This document shows, piece by piece, positions 45,865 to 54,982 of a stretch of DNA of 64,000 nucleotides. The first letter of the stretch is position 1. Each line of letters starts with the position of its first letter. The notes under the pieces are model-generated. The model was given only the letters and a program-made list of their open reading frames with translations, was not told the DNA's origin and searched no databases. This stretch comes from CAVVFX01 sp963747535 (GTDB taxonomy: Bacteria > Acidobacteriota > Terriglobia > Bryobacterales > Bryobacteraceae). The stretch is from assembly GCA_963747535.1 (NCBI GenBank), contig CAVVFX010000020.1:124001-188000 (forward strand), in the 5' to 3' direction. The position numbers were made by a program, and so were the translations under genes.

Positions 45865-47088
45865 ATCGATGGCTTCGCCCATCGCCTTGTAGCCGGCATC
45901 GCCGGGATGCAGGTGATCTCCGCCGTCATAGGCTGCCAGCATCCGGTCCGGATGGGCAGGGTCGCGGACGGCTTTTTCGAAATCGACGAAGCCGTCAAAG
46001 GCATGGCCATTACGGATAAATTCGTTCAGCGCTTTCCGTTGGACCTCTTTCCCGGGCGTGAAGTAGCCGTTGAACGGCGTGCCTTCAAACGGCGTCAGGG
46101 TCGCGCCAAACACCTTGATACCGTGTTCGTGGGCGCGTTCGATCAACTGCTTCATGCCCGCGATGAGGTCGTCGGTGCTGACGGCTTCGGAGGCCGGCGC
46201 GGACGACCCGGCGTGTCCCAGGTCGTTGATGCCTTCGAGCACGATCACGTACTTGACGCCGGGCTGTGCCAGAACGTCCCGATCGAAGCGGGCCAGCGCG
46301 TTCACGCCAAACCTGACGTTGGATGTGGCGTCGTGCAGGATCCGGTTCCCGCCGATTCCGGCATCGAGCACGCCAATCTCGCTGCGTCCGTGACGGGCCA
46401 GCAGGCGGGCGGCAAGGAAGTCGGGCCACCGATGATTGGCGTCGACCGTGGATCGGGCGCCATCGGTAATCGAATCGCCAAAAGCCACGACGGTCGAAGC
46501 CGATTCGGGCGCCAGCACCTCGACCGCGGTCAGGAACACCCACGAGGTCATGGACGCCGGCGTGTCAACGGAAACCGCCTTCGTGACATCGCCCGATCCG
46601 ACATAGGAGGTCTGCTGTGACGAGTAGTGGATGCCGGCGCCCACGGTTTTCGGCGCGATGAAGATGCTGATGGCGAGGTCGCTCGCTGGTTGCACATCGA
46701 GGTTCACGGGGTCGCTCAAAACCAGCGCATTGGGCGGAATGGCGGTGGCAGGATGGCCTCCGAAGGTGAGAGCGCGATCGGAAGCAGCCACGATATCGGC
46801 TCCCTTGTCGCGTACCGCGATGTGGGCCGAGCCAATTTCCACCGTATCCTTGCCGAAAGCGTTGGAGAACCGGACCCGCACGGTATTGCCGCCAATGCTG
46901 GTATGGATGATTTCGCGCAGGGTCTGATTCTCAAACTCCAGTTTGGCGGCGCGCATCTGCGCTTCGTCGGAGAGTTGCGGAGCGGGGCTGGCTCCCCAGG
47001 TCACCACCCAGTGGGTTTTGCCGGCCGCCAGCGCAGACGAGAGAGTGAGGGCGACCAGGAATGCAATTTTGATTTTCATCTGTTTCAA
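45847..47088 (-). CDS. Secreted SGNH/GDSL hydrolase (esterase)
   Basis: 413 residues with a signal peptide (KIKIAFLVALTLSSALAAG). A beta-sandwich domain (about 25-190) precedes the SGNH esterase domain: block I VVAFGDSITDGARST with nucleophile Ser206, block II region DAGIGGNRILHD, block III VIVLEGINDLGHAG and block V DHLHPGDAGYKAMG with the catalytic Asp/His. This architecture matches secreted carbohydrate or lipid deacetylases of soil bacteria; the exact ester is unknown. It overlaps the nucleotidase gene tail to tail by 18 bases. Confidence 0.93.
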   Translation of the reverse strand: MKQMKIKIAFLVALTLSSALAAGKTHWVVTWGASPAPQLSDEAQMRAAKLEFENQTLREIIHTSIGGNTVRVRFSNAFGKDTVEIGSAHIAVRDKGADIVAASDRALTFGGHPATAIPPNALVLSDPVNLDVQPASDLAISIFIAPKTVGAGIHYSSQQTSYVGSGDVTKAVSVDTPASMTSWVFLTAVEVLAPESASTVVAFGDSITDGARSTVDANHRWPDFLAARLLARHGRSEIGVLDAGIGGNRILHDATSNVRFGVNALARFDRDVLAQPGVKYVIVLEGINDLGHAGSSAPASEAVSTDDLIAGMKQLIERAHEHGIKVFGATLTPFEGTPFNGYFTPGKEVQRKALNEFIRNGHAFDGFVDFEKAVRDPAHPDRMLAAYDGGDHLHPGDAGYKAMGEAIDLALFK

Positions 47089-47151
47089 AGATGATGTTAC
47101 ACTGCGCGAGGATGGCGCAAGTCAGATCGCCGCAGTAAATCCGTTCGTCCT

Positions 47152-47189
47152 CATTTGTGTTCATTCGTGTTCATTCGTGGCCCAATGTC
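47152..47189. repeat. Dispersed repeat A, copy 3
   Basis: Decamers TTCATTCGTG repeat three times, ending GGCCCAATGT. It lies between divergent genes, where it would fall in the leader of the gene at 47221. Confidence 0.85.
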
Positions 47190-47220
47190 TTCCTGTCCGG
47201 TTTTACTGTACAATCCGACC

Positions 47221-48129
47221 ATGAGCATCACCCGACGAATTTTCTTAGGCGCTACCTCTCTCGCGCCGTTTTTGGCCAAAGCCGCTACCTTGTCACAGGT
47301 ACACATTTCGGTCATCGCAGATGAGATCGACGAAGACCTGGCACATGATGCCGAGTTCCTCCATAGCTTTGGCGTAAGGTTCGTCGAACTGCGCCAGATC
47401 TGGGGCAAGTACAACACCGAGCAGCCCATCGACAAGATTCGCGAAGCGCGTTCGATCCTGGACGCAGCTCAGATTAAGACATCCGTCGTGGGCACGGCGT
47501 TCTTCCGCATCCCGCTGCCGCCCGACAATGCCGCGGGGCAGGCGACCCTCGATAAGCAATGGACGCTGCTCAACGCCGCCATGGATCGAGCCGAGATTCT
47601 CGGTACGGACAAGCTGCGCACCTTTGCCTTCATGTCGCCGAAAGACGGCCAAACCAGCGATCGCGACTACGCGCGCATCTACGAACTGCTGAATGAAGCG
47701 GGAAAACGAGCGAAGGTTCGCAACGTGAAACTGGCGATCGAAAATCTGGGCGGAAGCTGCGTTTCCAAGGGCTCGGATTCGGCGAAAATGCTCAAAGCTG
47801 TGAAGGAATCGAATGTGGGGCTGACCTGGGATCCCAATAATGCTGCGGAGTCGGGTGAGAAGCCGTTCCCCGATGGATACCGTCTGCTGGACCCCGCGCG
47901 GATTTACAACGTCCACATTCGCGACTTCCGTCATACCCCGGACGGCAAAGTGGAGTGGATGGCGGTAGGCGAAGGCGAGGCCGACAACCTGGGACAGATT
48001 CGCGCGCTGTTGAAGGATGGCTACAAAGGCACCTTCACATTGGAAACGCACTACAAGAGTCCGAAGGGAAAAGAGTTCGCGACAAGGACCTCGCTCACAA
48101 ACCTGCTGAAAGTGGTAGGGCAGGTCTAG
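47221..48129 (+). CDS. Tat-exported sugar phosphate isomerase/epimerase-like protein
   Basis: 302 residues from ATG 47221; a longer frame to 47155 only translates repeat A. A twin-arginine signal (SITRRIFLGATSLAPFLAKA) is followed by a TIM-barrel domain of the xylose-isomerase-like family: VHISVIADEIDEDLAHDAEF, FGVRFVELRQIWGKYN, KLAIENLGGSC, VGLTWDPNNA and YNVHIRDFRHTPDGK with GEGEADNLGQI. The Glu, Asp and His residues in these strands are the likely metal ligands. The substrate is unknown. It is a distant relative of the truncated gene at 1-673. Confidence 0.88.
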   Translation: MSITRRIFLGATSLAPFLAKAATLSQVHISVIADEIDEDLAHDAEFLHSFGVRFVELRQIWGKYNTEQPIDKIREARSILDAAQIKTSVVGTAFFRIPLPPDNAAGQATLDKQWTLLNAAMDRAEILGTDKLRTFAFMSPKDGQTSDRDYARIYELLNEAGKRAKVRNVKLAIENLGGSCVSKGSDSAKMLKAVKESNVGLTWDPNNAAESGEKPFPDGYRLLDPARIYNVHIRDFRHTPDGKVEWMAVGEGEADNLGQIRALLKDGYKGTFTLETHYKSPKGKEFATRTSLTNLLKVVGQV

Positions 48130-48136
48130 CCTTGTG

Positions 48137-48156
48137 TGACAGACTTTAGTCTGTCA
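48137..48156. terminator. Palindrome C1 between convergent genes
   Basis: TGACAGACTTTAGTCTGTCA, a perfect 9-bp stem with a 2-base centre. Its last three bases (48154-48156) are the stop codon of the minus-strand gene. Probably a two-way terminator or REP-like element. Confidence 0.75.
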
Positions 48157-49500
48157 GGATTTCTTCACCGTGACGTTGCCGCGATCCGTAGTCACCGTGA
48201 TCGCCGGCCCGCTCGCGGACGCGCTCTTCATAGACGCTGTCCGGCCCTCAGACGTGGTGGATATGCCCTCGCCAAACTGATTGTCGACGTCGCCTTGCGA
48301 AGTGCTGGCGCGGAATTCAAACTGCGCCTTCTCCGGAAGCGTTAAGTCGATATCTCCTGCCCGCACGCGCACGTCCATCTTGGCCAGTGGAGTTCGCTGC
48401 GGATTCAATTCGATATCGCCGCGATCGACATTCACTTCCACTTCATTCGAAAAATTCGTGATATGGACATCACGCGATTCACAGCGCAGGCGTAGCGGCC
48501 CGGTGACGTTCTCCGCCCGGAAGTCGGCCAGATCCATGGAAATCGATCCCGGCAGCTTTTCCACCCGCAGATCGGTCTGCTCGCTTTCGAAGTGCAGCGG
48601 CTTCGCCAGATTGCGGAAATCCAGCGTGCCGAAGTAGCTGCCCTGGATGGTGACCAGACCCTCGATATCTTCGAGTTGCAGGTCGTTGCCGGTGCCCCGC
48701 AAGTCGACCTTGCCTTTGATCCCGACAGCCCGCACCAGATCCTTGCGGCGGGTCGTTTCGATTCTGACGTCGCCTCCAATCGAGGTCAGCCGGACGTTGC
48801 CGGTGCCACCCGAAATGTCGACGCTGCCGTCCAGCGATTCAGCCGTGACATTTTCCACCGAGGACTGGTTGGCGAGATTCATGCGGCGCGGAACCCTGAT
48901 GTCGATATCGTAAGAAACGCTGGCCTCAGCCAAAGCCGACGTGCGCAGGACGATGTCGCTGCCATTATCGACCAGTCCGAATTGCACCCTGGAGTTGACC
49001 TGGTCTGCCGCATGCTGGCCGAAAGCATGAATGATCCGGTGACCGGTCACCGTAACGGTACTCGAATCGTCGCCCGTGATCGTGACGTTGCCGGGCAGTC
49101 CTTCGAGCACCAGGCGGGTATCCAAGGCGGTTGCCGGCAACGACCGCTGGACGTCGAAATCATACTCGTCGCCGAACATTCTGGTAGGATCCATCCCGAA
49201 ATGAAAGGGCGGGTGTCCGTGCCATGCAGTGTGGGCGCCCTTGGACACACCCCAGAACAGAAAACAGGCGATCACCAGCAGAACGATCCCACCGGCCGAA
49301 ATTTGCGAAGGCGGTAGCGGCGTCGATCGTCCCGCATCGATGAAGACTTCAATCAGGCGGATGACGCCGAGTCCAATCAGCAGAAACGGCCAGAAGCGAA
49401 ACAGCGAACGGAAGGTAAAAACGTCCGGATAGAAATTATTCAGCAGGAAGAGCACGCCCACCGCAATGACCGTCAACGGCCCGCTGATCGACCGTTTCAT
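48154..49500 (-). CDS. LiaF-like membrane head plus DUF4097 beta-helix protein
   Basis: 448 residues. The first ~60 residues hold two membrane segments of the LiaI/LiaF-like DUF5668 type (GPLTVIAVGVLFLLNNFYPD, FRFWPFLLIGLGVIRLIEVF). A third hydrophobic segment (GGIVLLVIACFLFWGVSKG) follows. From about 150 a repetitive beta region of the DUF4097 (adhesin-like) kind runs to the end, with NVTAESLDGSVDISGGTGNV, LQLEDIEGLVTIQGS and a last TVTTDRGNVTVKKS. Last gene of the sigma-factor operon; its start overlaps the previous stop. A role in sensing or shielding the envelope under stress is inferred from the operon. Confidence 0.85.
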   Translation of the reverse strand: MKRSISGPLTVIAVGVLFLLNNFYPDVFTFRSLFRFWPFLLIGLGVIRLIEVFIDAGRSTPLPPSQISAGGIVLLVIACFLFWGVSKGAHTAWHGHPPFHFGMDPTRMFGDEYDFDVQRSLPATALDTRLVLEGLPGNVTITGDDSSTVTVTGHRIIHAFGQHAADQVNSRVQFGLVDNGSDIVLRTSALAEASVSYDIDIRVPRRMNLANQSSVENVTAESLDGSVDISGGTGNVRLTSIGGDVRIETTRRKDLVRAVGIKGKVDLRGTGNDLQLEDIEGLVTIQGSYFGTLDFRNLAKPLHFESEQTDLRVEKLPGSISMDLADFRAENVTGPLRLRCESRDVHITNFSNEVEVNVDRGDIELNPQRTPLAKMDVRVRAGDIDLTLPEKAQFEFRASTSQGDVDNQFGEGISTTSEGRTASMKSASASGPAITVTTDRGNVTVKKS

Positions 49501-49913
49501 TGCGTGGCTCCAGGGTCGTCGCCGGTCGACCGGGTTTCCTTCGATTCCGCACTTTTGGGCTCAGAGCCACGAGACGGAGAGCCCGGAGCGGTCTCGTAGG
49601 CGCTGCCGCGGTAACTGCCCGGCCCGGCTGCCGGCGGCACGGACGAAGGAGCAGGCTGTCGCGGTGGAGGCGGTGGCGCGGGCGGCTGCGGAGGCCCCCA
49701 TTTGGCCTGGTATCGAACCCCTCCGTGGAATGATGGGGCCCTGCCGTACTTTGACTTACCCAGACTCAACAGTCCGGCGATCACCAGCAGCAGCGGCCAC
49801 GTCCGGCTGAAGCTCAGCGAGGTGAAATTGTCGAGCGCAAAAAGGACTCCCACCGTGATCATGATCACGGGTCCCTTGATGGCGCGCAGGAATGCAGCAC
49901 TATCCTGGTTCAT
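49497..49913 (-). CDS. Small LiaF-like membrane protein with Pro-rich tail
   Basis: 138 residues from ATG 49913, overlapping the previous gene by 4 bases. Two hydrophobic segments (GPVIMITVGVLFALDNFTSL, TWPLLLVIAGLLSLGKS) match the DUF5668/LiaI-LiaF region found also in its two neighbours. The remaining ~75 residues are Pro/Ser/Gly-rich and probably disordered (PPAPPPPPRQPAPSSVPPAA). The longer frame to 50036 lacks a start in context. It is likely part of an envelope complex with the proteins encoded on either side. Confidence 0.82.
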   Translation of the reverse strand: MNQDSAAFLRAIKGPVIMITVGVLFALDNFTSLSFSRTWPLLLVIAGLLSLGKSKYGRAPSFHGGVRYQAKWGPPQPPAPPPPPRQPAPSSVPPAAGPGSYRGSAYETAPGSPSRGSEPKSAESKETRSTGDDPGATQ

Positions 49914-50599
49914 TGCGTACCTCCTCGCATCCGCGCGTACAACATATACACGCCGATCAGGATCAGGCCCAAGGGCCAGAACCGCAGCACCGCCTCCATC
50001 GAAATCAGGTTCAGGGTATTCAGCAGTAACAGGCAACCCAGACCGATCAGGATGAGCGCGCCGGTGGGAAAACCAGCCTCGCTCGCGCCGGCCAGGCTGG
50101 AGAACTCTTCAACCGGTTCACCATTCTCGCGTTTGCGGGCCGTGTGATAAGCCTCGAGGGACATGTAGAACACGAAAACACCGATCAGGATGCCCAGCAG
50201 AGGATCGAATCCGCGCAACGTGTTGGACGTTATGGCGGTGACCAACAAGCCGAAGACCACGGCATGAACCAGACCTTTGGCATATTGACCGTTGTAGATG
50301 GCTCCCACTCCGGGAATCAGCCCGAGTAGAAATGCCAGCGCCGGTGAACTCCCGGCCATCGGGTTCGGTGATGGCGGCGGAACCGGCGCCGTATAAGGGC
50401 TGTCGTTTCCCGGGGCACGGTACGACGAAGAGTAGGGAGGAGCCGATGCCGGCGTGGGCGGCGCGTGTTCCGCACAGAAAACCGTACCGCCGACCGGCCG
50501 CCGGCAAGCGCTGCACAACGGTTTCCCGCAGGTCCGGCAAAAAGATGCCACCGGAACCTCCGGATGGTTGGCGCACGTGATCGTAGTAGTTGGGCTCAT
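49910..50599 (-). CDS. B-box zinc-finger membrane protein
   Basis: 229 residues. The N-terminus has a B-box-like zinc finger: CANHPEVPVASFCRTCGKPL and CSACRRPVGGTVFCAEH. A Pro/Ser linker follows, then membrane segments beginning SSPALAFLLGLIPGVGAIYN (a TM2-like start) and ending in a DUF5668-like pair (GALILIGLGCLLLLNTLNLI, FWPLGLILIGVYMLYARMRG). Its ATG directly follows the anti-sigma stop. It may act as an extra sensor or scaffold within the operon; no enzymatic motif is seen. Confidence 0.85.
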   Translation of the reverse strand: MSPTTTITCANHPEVPVASFCRTCGKPLCSACRRPVGGTVFCAEHAPPTPASAPPYSSSYRAPGNDSPYTAPVPPPSPNPMAGSSPALAFLLGLIPGVGAIYNGQYAKGLVHAVVFGLLVTAITSNTLRGFDPLLGILIGVFVFYMSLEAYHTARKRENGEPVEEFSSLAGASEAGFPTGALILIGLGCLLLLNTLNLISMEAVLRFWPLGLILIGVYMLYARMRGGTQ

Positions 50600-50600
50600 A

Positions 50601-51218
50601 TCAATTCTTCCCTGCCTCGTTCGCGGCCGGACTTCGCGCCGGAATCTCCCGGCTCTCTACAGGCGCAGCCGCATCCTGTTCCTGCTGTTGCTCGTTCCAC
50701 TCGCGCAATTCCTGCCGTACCTCGTAAACCAGCCGCATGCTCTGGTAGGCTTTTATGCTGCGGTCGTACACCCTCTCGACCTTTGTTTCGAGGTTGACCC
50801 AGACTCGCTCCGGGTTCAGATCCTCGGGTTTCAGGTTGCGCACCTGAACCCCGGAGCACTGCGTCATCATGCTTAGCGAGAGGATAGTCATCATCGCCCC
50901 GGCTACCAGGCGCGGCTGGAGCACCGGCTCCAACATCCGGTGCAGCCATTTCTTGAAGCCGCCGGACTCCCGCCAGCTTACGACACTCTGCAGCAGCCCT
51001 CCCGCGGGCGCCTGCAGCATAATCCGCGTGATCAGTTCCTGCGGCGGGATCGCGTCCGGAACATGCTCCAGGAGCGCCAGCCCGGCGCTTGCATCCTTGG
51101 CGAATTCAGCGCACAGCTTACACGTTGCAAGGTGCGATTCCAACTCGGTGCGGCGCTCAGCCGCAAGGGTGCCGTCGAGGTAATCGCACAATAAGATCTC
51201 GACGTCCGCGCAATTCAT
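50601..51218 (-). CDS. Anti-sigma factor (zf-HC2 domain)
   Basis: 205 residues. The N-terminal anti-sigma zinc motif is MNCADVEILLCDYLDGTLAA, then ESHLATCKLCAEF (H-x3-C-x2-C). One hydrophobic segment (LVAGAMMTILSLSMMTQ) spans the membrane, followed by a charged C-terminal part rich in Glu/Gln (VRQELREWNEQQQEQD). It should bind the ECF sigma factor encoded immediately upstream, whose stop overlaps its start (ATGA), and release it when the envelope is disturbed. Partner assignment rests on the gene order. Confidence 0.9.
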   Translation of the reverse strand: MNCADVEILLCDYLDGTLAAERRTELESHLATCKLCAEFAKDASAGLALLEHVPDAIPPQELITRIMLQAPAGGLLQSVVSWRESGGFKKWLHRMLEPVLQPRLVAGAMMTILSLSMMTQCSGVQVRNLKPEDLNPERVWVNLETKVERVYDRSIKAYQSMRLVYEVRQELREWNEQQQEQDAAAPVESREIPARSPAANEAGKN

Positions 51219-51847
51219 AATGCTGCCTGTTGCCTTCTCAGAAGCCTTGCCAGTTCGGCCCGTCCGCGGTTGAGCCGCGACTTGACCGTACCCTCCGGAA
51301 TATCTAACACCTGGGCGATCTCGCGGTACTCCAATTCCTGCAAATCTCGCAAAATAACCGTCTCACGAAGCTCGGGCGACAACTTTTCAAGCGCCGCCTG
51401 CAGGATCTCGCCCGTCTCCCGCATGGCTACCGCGCCCTCCGGCCGGCTCGCCGACGGAATCGATTGCTCCAGCATGGGGAGCTGGCCTTCAATAGAATCG
51501 GTGACCCGGTCCTGCCGCGTCCGCCGGTAATTGTCGATCAGCAGGTTCCGCGTAATGCGGGTCAGCCACGTGGTAAACGACCCTTCGGTCGCCCGAAAAC
51601 TCTTCAACGTGCGGAAGACTCGCAGAAACACGTCCTGCGTCAAATCCTGGGCTTCGCCCTCGCGTCCGACAAACCGATAGCAAATGCCATACACTCGACG
51701 GGTATGGACTCGCACCAACTCTTCCCAGCCGCCCGCGTCGCCGCTGAGGCAGCGTTCAACCAGACTGATATCCGGATCCAAGCAGTTCCTGACGATTCCT
51801 TTGGCGACCATCAGCCCTGTGCCGGGCGCCATTACCGCTGTAGCCAT
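51215..51847 (-). CDS. ECF-type RNA polymerase sigma factor
   Basis: 210 residues. Region 2 runs through LVERCLSGDAGGWEELVRVH, GREGEAQDLTQDVFLRVFR and FTTWLTRITRNLLIDNYRR; region 4 through LEKLSPELRETVILRDLQEL and AQVLDIPEGTVKSRLNRGRA. It lacks regions 1 and 3, as extracytoplasmic-function sigma factors do, and directs transcription of envelope genes, probably including its own operon. Start ATG 51847 has GAGG close upstream. First gene of a five-gene operon. Confidence 0.95.
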   Translation of the reverse strand: MATAVMAPGTGLMVAKGIVRNCLDPDISLVERCLSGDAGGWEELVRVHTRRVYGICYRFVGREGEAQDLTQDVFLRVFRTLKSFRATEGSFTTWLTRITRNLLIDNYRRTRQDRVTDSIEGQLPMLEQSIPSASRPEGAVAMRETGEILQAALEKLSPELRETVILRDLQELEYREIAQVLDIPEGTVKSRLNRGRAELARLLRRQQAAL

Positions 51848-51871
51848 GTTGCCTCACTTCAAATAACGAGG

Positions 51872-51913
51872 CTTACTCATGATAAGTTCATTGTAATGGT
51901 CACGTGGAGTAAG
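51872..51913. promoter_or_regulatory. Dyad CTTACTC / GAGTAAG in the sigma-nrdR intergenic region
   Basis: Perfect 7-bp arms (51872-51878, 51907-51913) 28 bases apart between divergent genes. It could be an operator for either side; it does not match a known NrdR box. Confidence 0.3.
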
Positions 51914-51966
51914 TCTTTAGCCCGCCAGCCGATTCCGCTGGCAGGGGTTCTGCGAAGGATTGCCGG

Positions 51967-52428
51967 ATGACTTGTCCGTTCTGCGGGCATATTCACGACC
52001 GGGTGATCGATTCCCGCGAAAGTAAAGAGGGCGATTCGGTTCGCCGCCGCCGTCAGTGCCTATCCTGCGAAAAGCGCTTCACCACCTACGAACGGATCGA
52101 CGAGGTCCCCTATATGGTCATCAAGAAGGATGGCCGCAGGGAGAAATTCGACCGCCAAAAGGTGCTGGGCGGGTTACTGAAGGCTAGCGAAAAGCGTCCC
52201 ATCAGTGTCGGCAGGTTGTCAGAAATGGTCAACCAGGTGGAAGCTAAGGTGATGGACTCCGTGGACCGGGAGATCTCGACCATCGACATCGGTGAATACC
52301 TGATGGACAGCCTGAAGGACATCGACAAGATAGCCTATGTGCGTTTCGCCTCGGTTTACCGGGACTTTCAGGACGAGGAGGCCTTTTTCAACGAGTTGAA
52401 GAACCTGATGCGAATGAAGTCCCCCTAA
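51967..52428 (+). CDS. nrdR: Transcriptional repressor NrdR
   Basis: 153 residues, standard length. The N-terminal zinc ribbon has CPFCGH and RQCLSCEKRFTTYER; the ATP-cone domain has VIKKDGRREKFDRQKVLGGL and VNQVEAKVMDSVDREISTI, ending KIAYVRFASVYRDFQDEE. NrdR senses ATP/dATP and represses ribonucleotide reductase genes. No nrd genes are nearby. Confidence 0.96.
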   Translation: MTCPFCGHIHDRVIDSRESKEGDSVRRRRQCLSCEKRFTTYERIDEVPYMVIKKDGRREKFDRQKVLGGLLKASEKRPISVGRLSEMVNQVEAKVMDSVDREISTIDIGEYLMDSLKDIDKIAYVRFASVYRDFQDEEAFFNELKNLMRMKSP

Positions 52429-52436
52429 CCCTCGTG

Positions 52437-52457
52437 TGACAGACTTTAAGTCTGTCA
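52437..52457. repeat. Palindrome C2 after nrdR
   Basis: TGACAGACTT and AAGTCTGTCA arms around one base, a 10-bp stem. Near copy of 48137-48156. No T-run follows, so it is either a weak terminator or a REP-like element. Confidence 0.7.
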
Positions 52458-52557
52458 GCGCGCTAGGGCGCACCTTCCCCCGGGAAGCGGGTTTAACACA
52501 CTTGACGGGCTGGAACCTTGAAACCAAACCGGGCCTGACACATCAGTAAGATTAGGC

Positions 52558-52586
52558 TTAACATATCGTTAATTTGGTGGTATGAT
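52558..52586 (+). promoter_or_regulatory. Probable sigma-70 promoter of rpoD
   Basis: TTAACA (52558-52563) and TATGAT (52581-52586) are 17 bases apart, five of six matches to each consensus box. Transcription would start near 52593, leaving a leader of about 130 bases before rpoD. Confidence 0.6.
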
Positions 52587-52726
52587 CAATTGATCCAGTG
52601 TCAGCGACTGGTACTTGCCGTTCAATCGTTCACCGCGATTTTCCGAGCACTGAAAGCGATCTGTGCACCTCAAATCAAGAAAAATGAATCAGTTAAAAGT
52701 AACGCTTGGGGGGAGGTGGGTCTAAG

Positions 52727-54253
<1,527 letters not shown>

Positions 54254-54274
54254 GGGCACAGGCGCCCGGTAGCA

Positions 54275-54982
54275 TTACCGCACCTTCTCGCTGATTCTGT
54301 AATCCCACGAATCAATCGTGACTTCGCTGTGGCCGAAGAGAAACGAATCCGTGTTCGAATGATTGAACAACGGCAGCCATACGTCGCCGAACCTGCTGGA
54401 CTGCTGCACCACTCGGGTATCGTGAATGAAGACTGAAGGGTTCTGCGCCGGAGCGGCGTCCACCCGCATGATGCCGAAGTTCTCCGCGTCCACCCAGACT
54501 CGTCCCCGGATCAAAAACTTGTTGCGCGTCTTGGGAGCCACTTCCAGAAGATATGCGGGGCGGCCTTGCTCTACCTGCTCGCCAAGTAACTTGAAGTCGT
54601 AATTCAGCGCGACGATGCGCGTTTGCGGATTGATGTCATCGCGTCCGGCTTCTGTTTCAGCGTCCAGCATCGGCCGCAGGACCCTTTGCCGCAGGATCGC
54701 AGACCCCTGTTCCTCTAACACTTGGAACGTTTTGTGGCCCGGGGACAGGTAAGTCATCCGGACGCTGAGTTCCGCTTTCTTATGAAAGCGCTGGTTTACC
54801 AGAGTGTAGCGCCTCAGGCAGGTATATCGGACCAGTGATACCGTCATGGCCCGATCATGTTCATCCATGCAGCGAATAATCTGGTCTAACGCCAGGGATT
54901 CCGGCGCACTCGTGATGGTGGCTGCTTTCATGACCAGCGGCCAGAGAAACCCCGCCGCAATGACCGCGCGCAGGATCTTCAT
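54275..54982 (-). CDS. Secreted LolA-like protein
   Basis: 235 residues with a signal peptide (KILRAVIAAGFLWPLVMKAA). The mature part is beta-rich, with VRYTCLRRYTLVNQRFHKKA, YLLEVAPKTRNKFLIRGRVW, VDAENFGIMRVDAAPAQNPS and FGDVWLPLFNHSNTDSFLFG. This is the LolA/outer-membrane lipoprotein-sorting-like half-barrel; a lipid-carrier role is possible. It is the last gene of a three-gene operon with LssY-like and glycosyltransferase genes, each overlapping the next by 4 bases, which suggests joint work at the envelope. Confidence 0.82.
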   Translation of the reverse strand: MKILRAVIAAGFLWPLVMKAATITSAPESLALDQIIRCMDEHDRAMTVSLVRYTCLRRYTLVNQRFHKKAELSVRMTYLSPGHKTFQVLEEQGSAILRQRVLRPMLDAETEAGRDDINPQTRIVALNYDFKLLGEQVEQGRPAYLLEVAPKTRNKFLIRGRVWVDAENFGIMRVDAAPAQNPSVFIHDTRVVQQSSRFGDVWLPLFNHSNTDSFLFGHSEVTIDSWDYRISEKVR

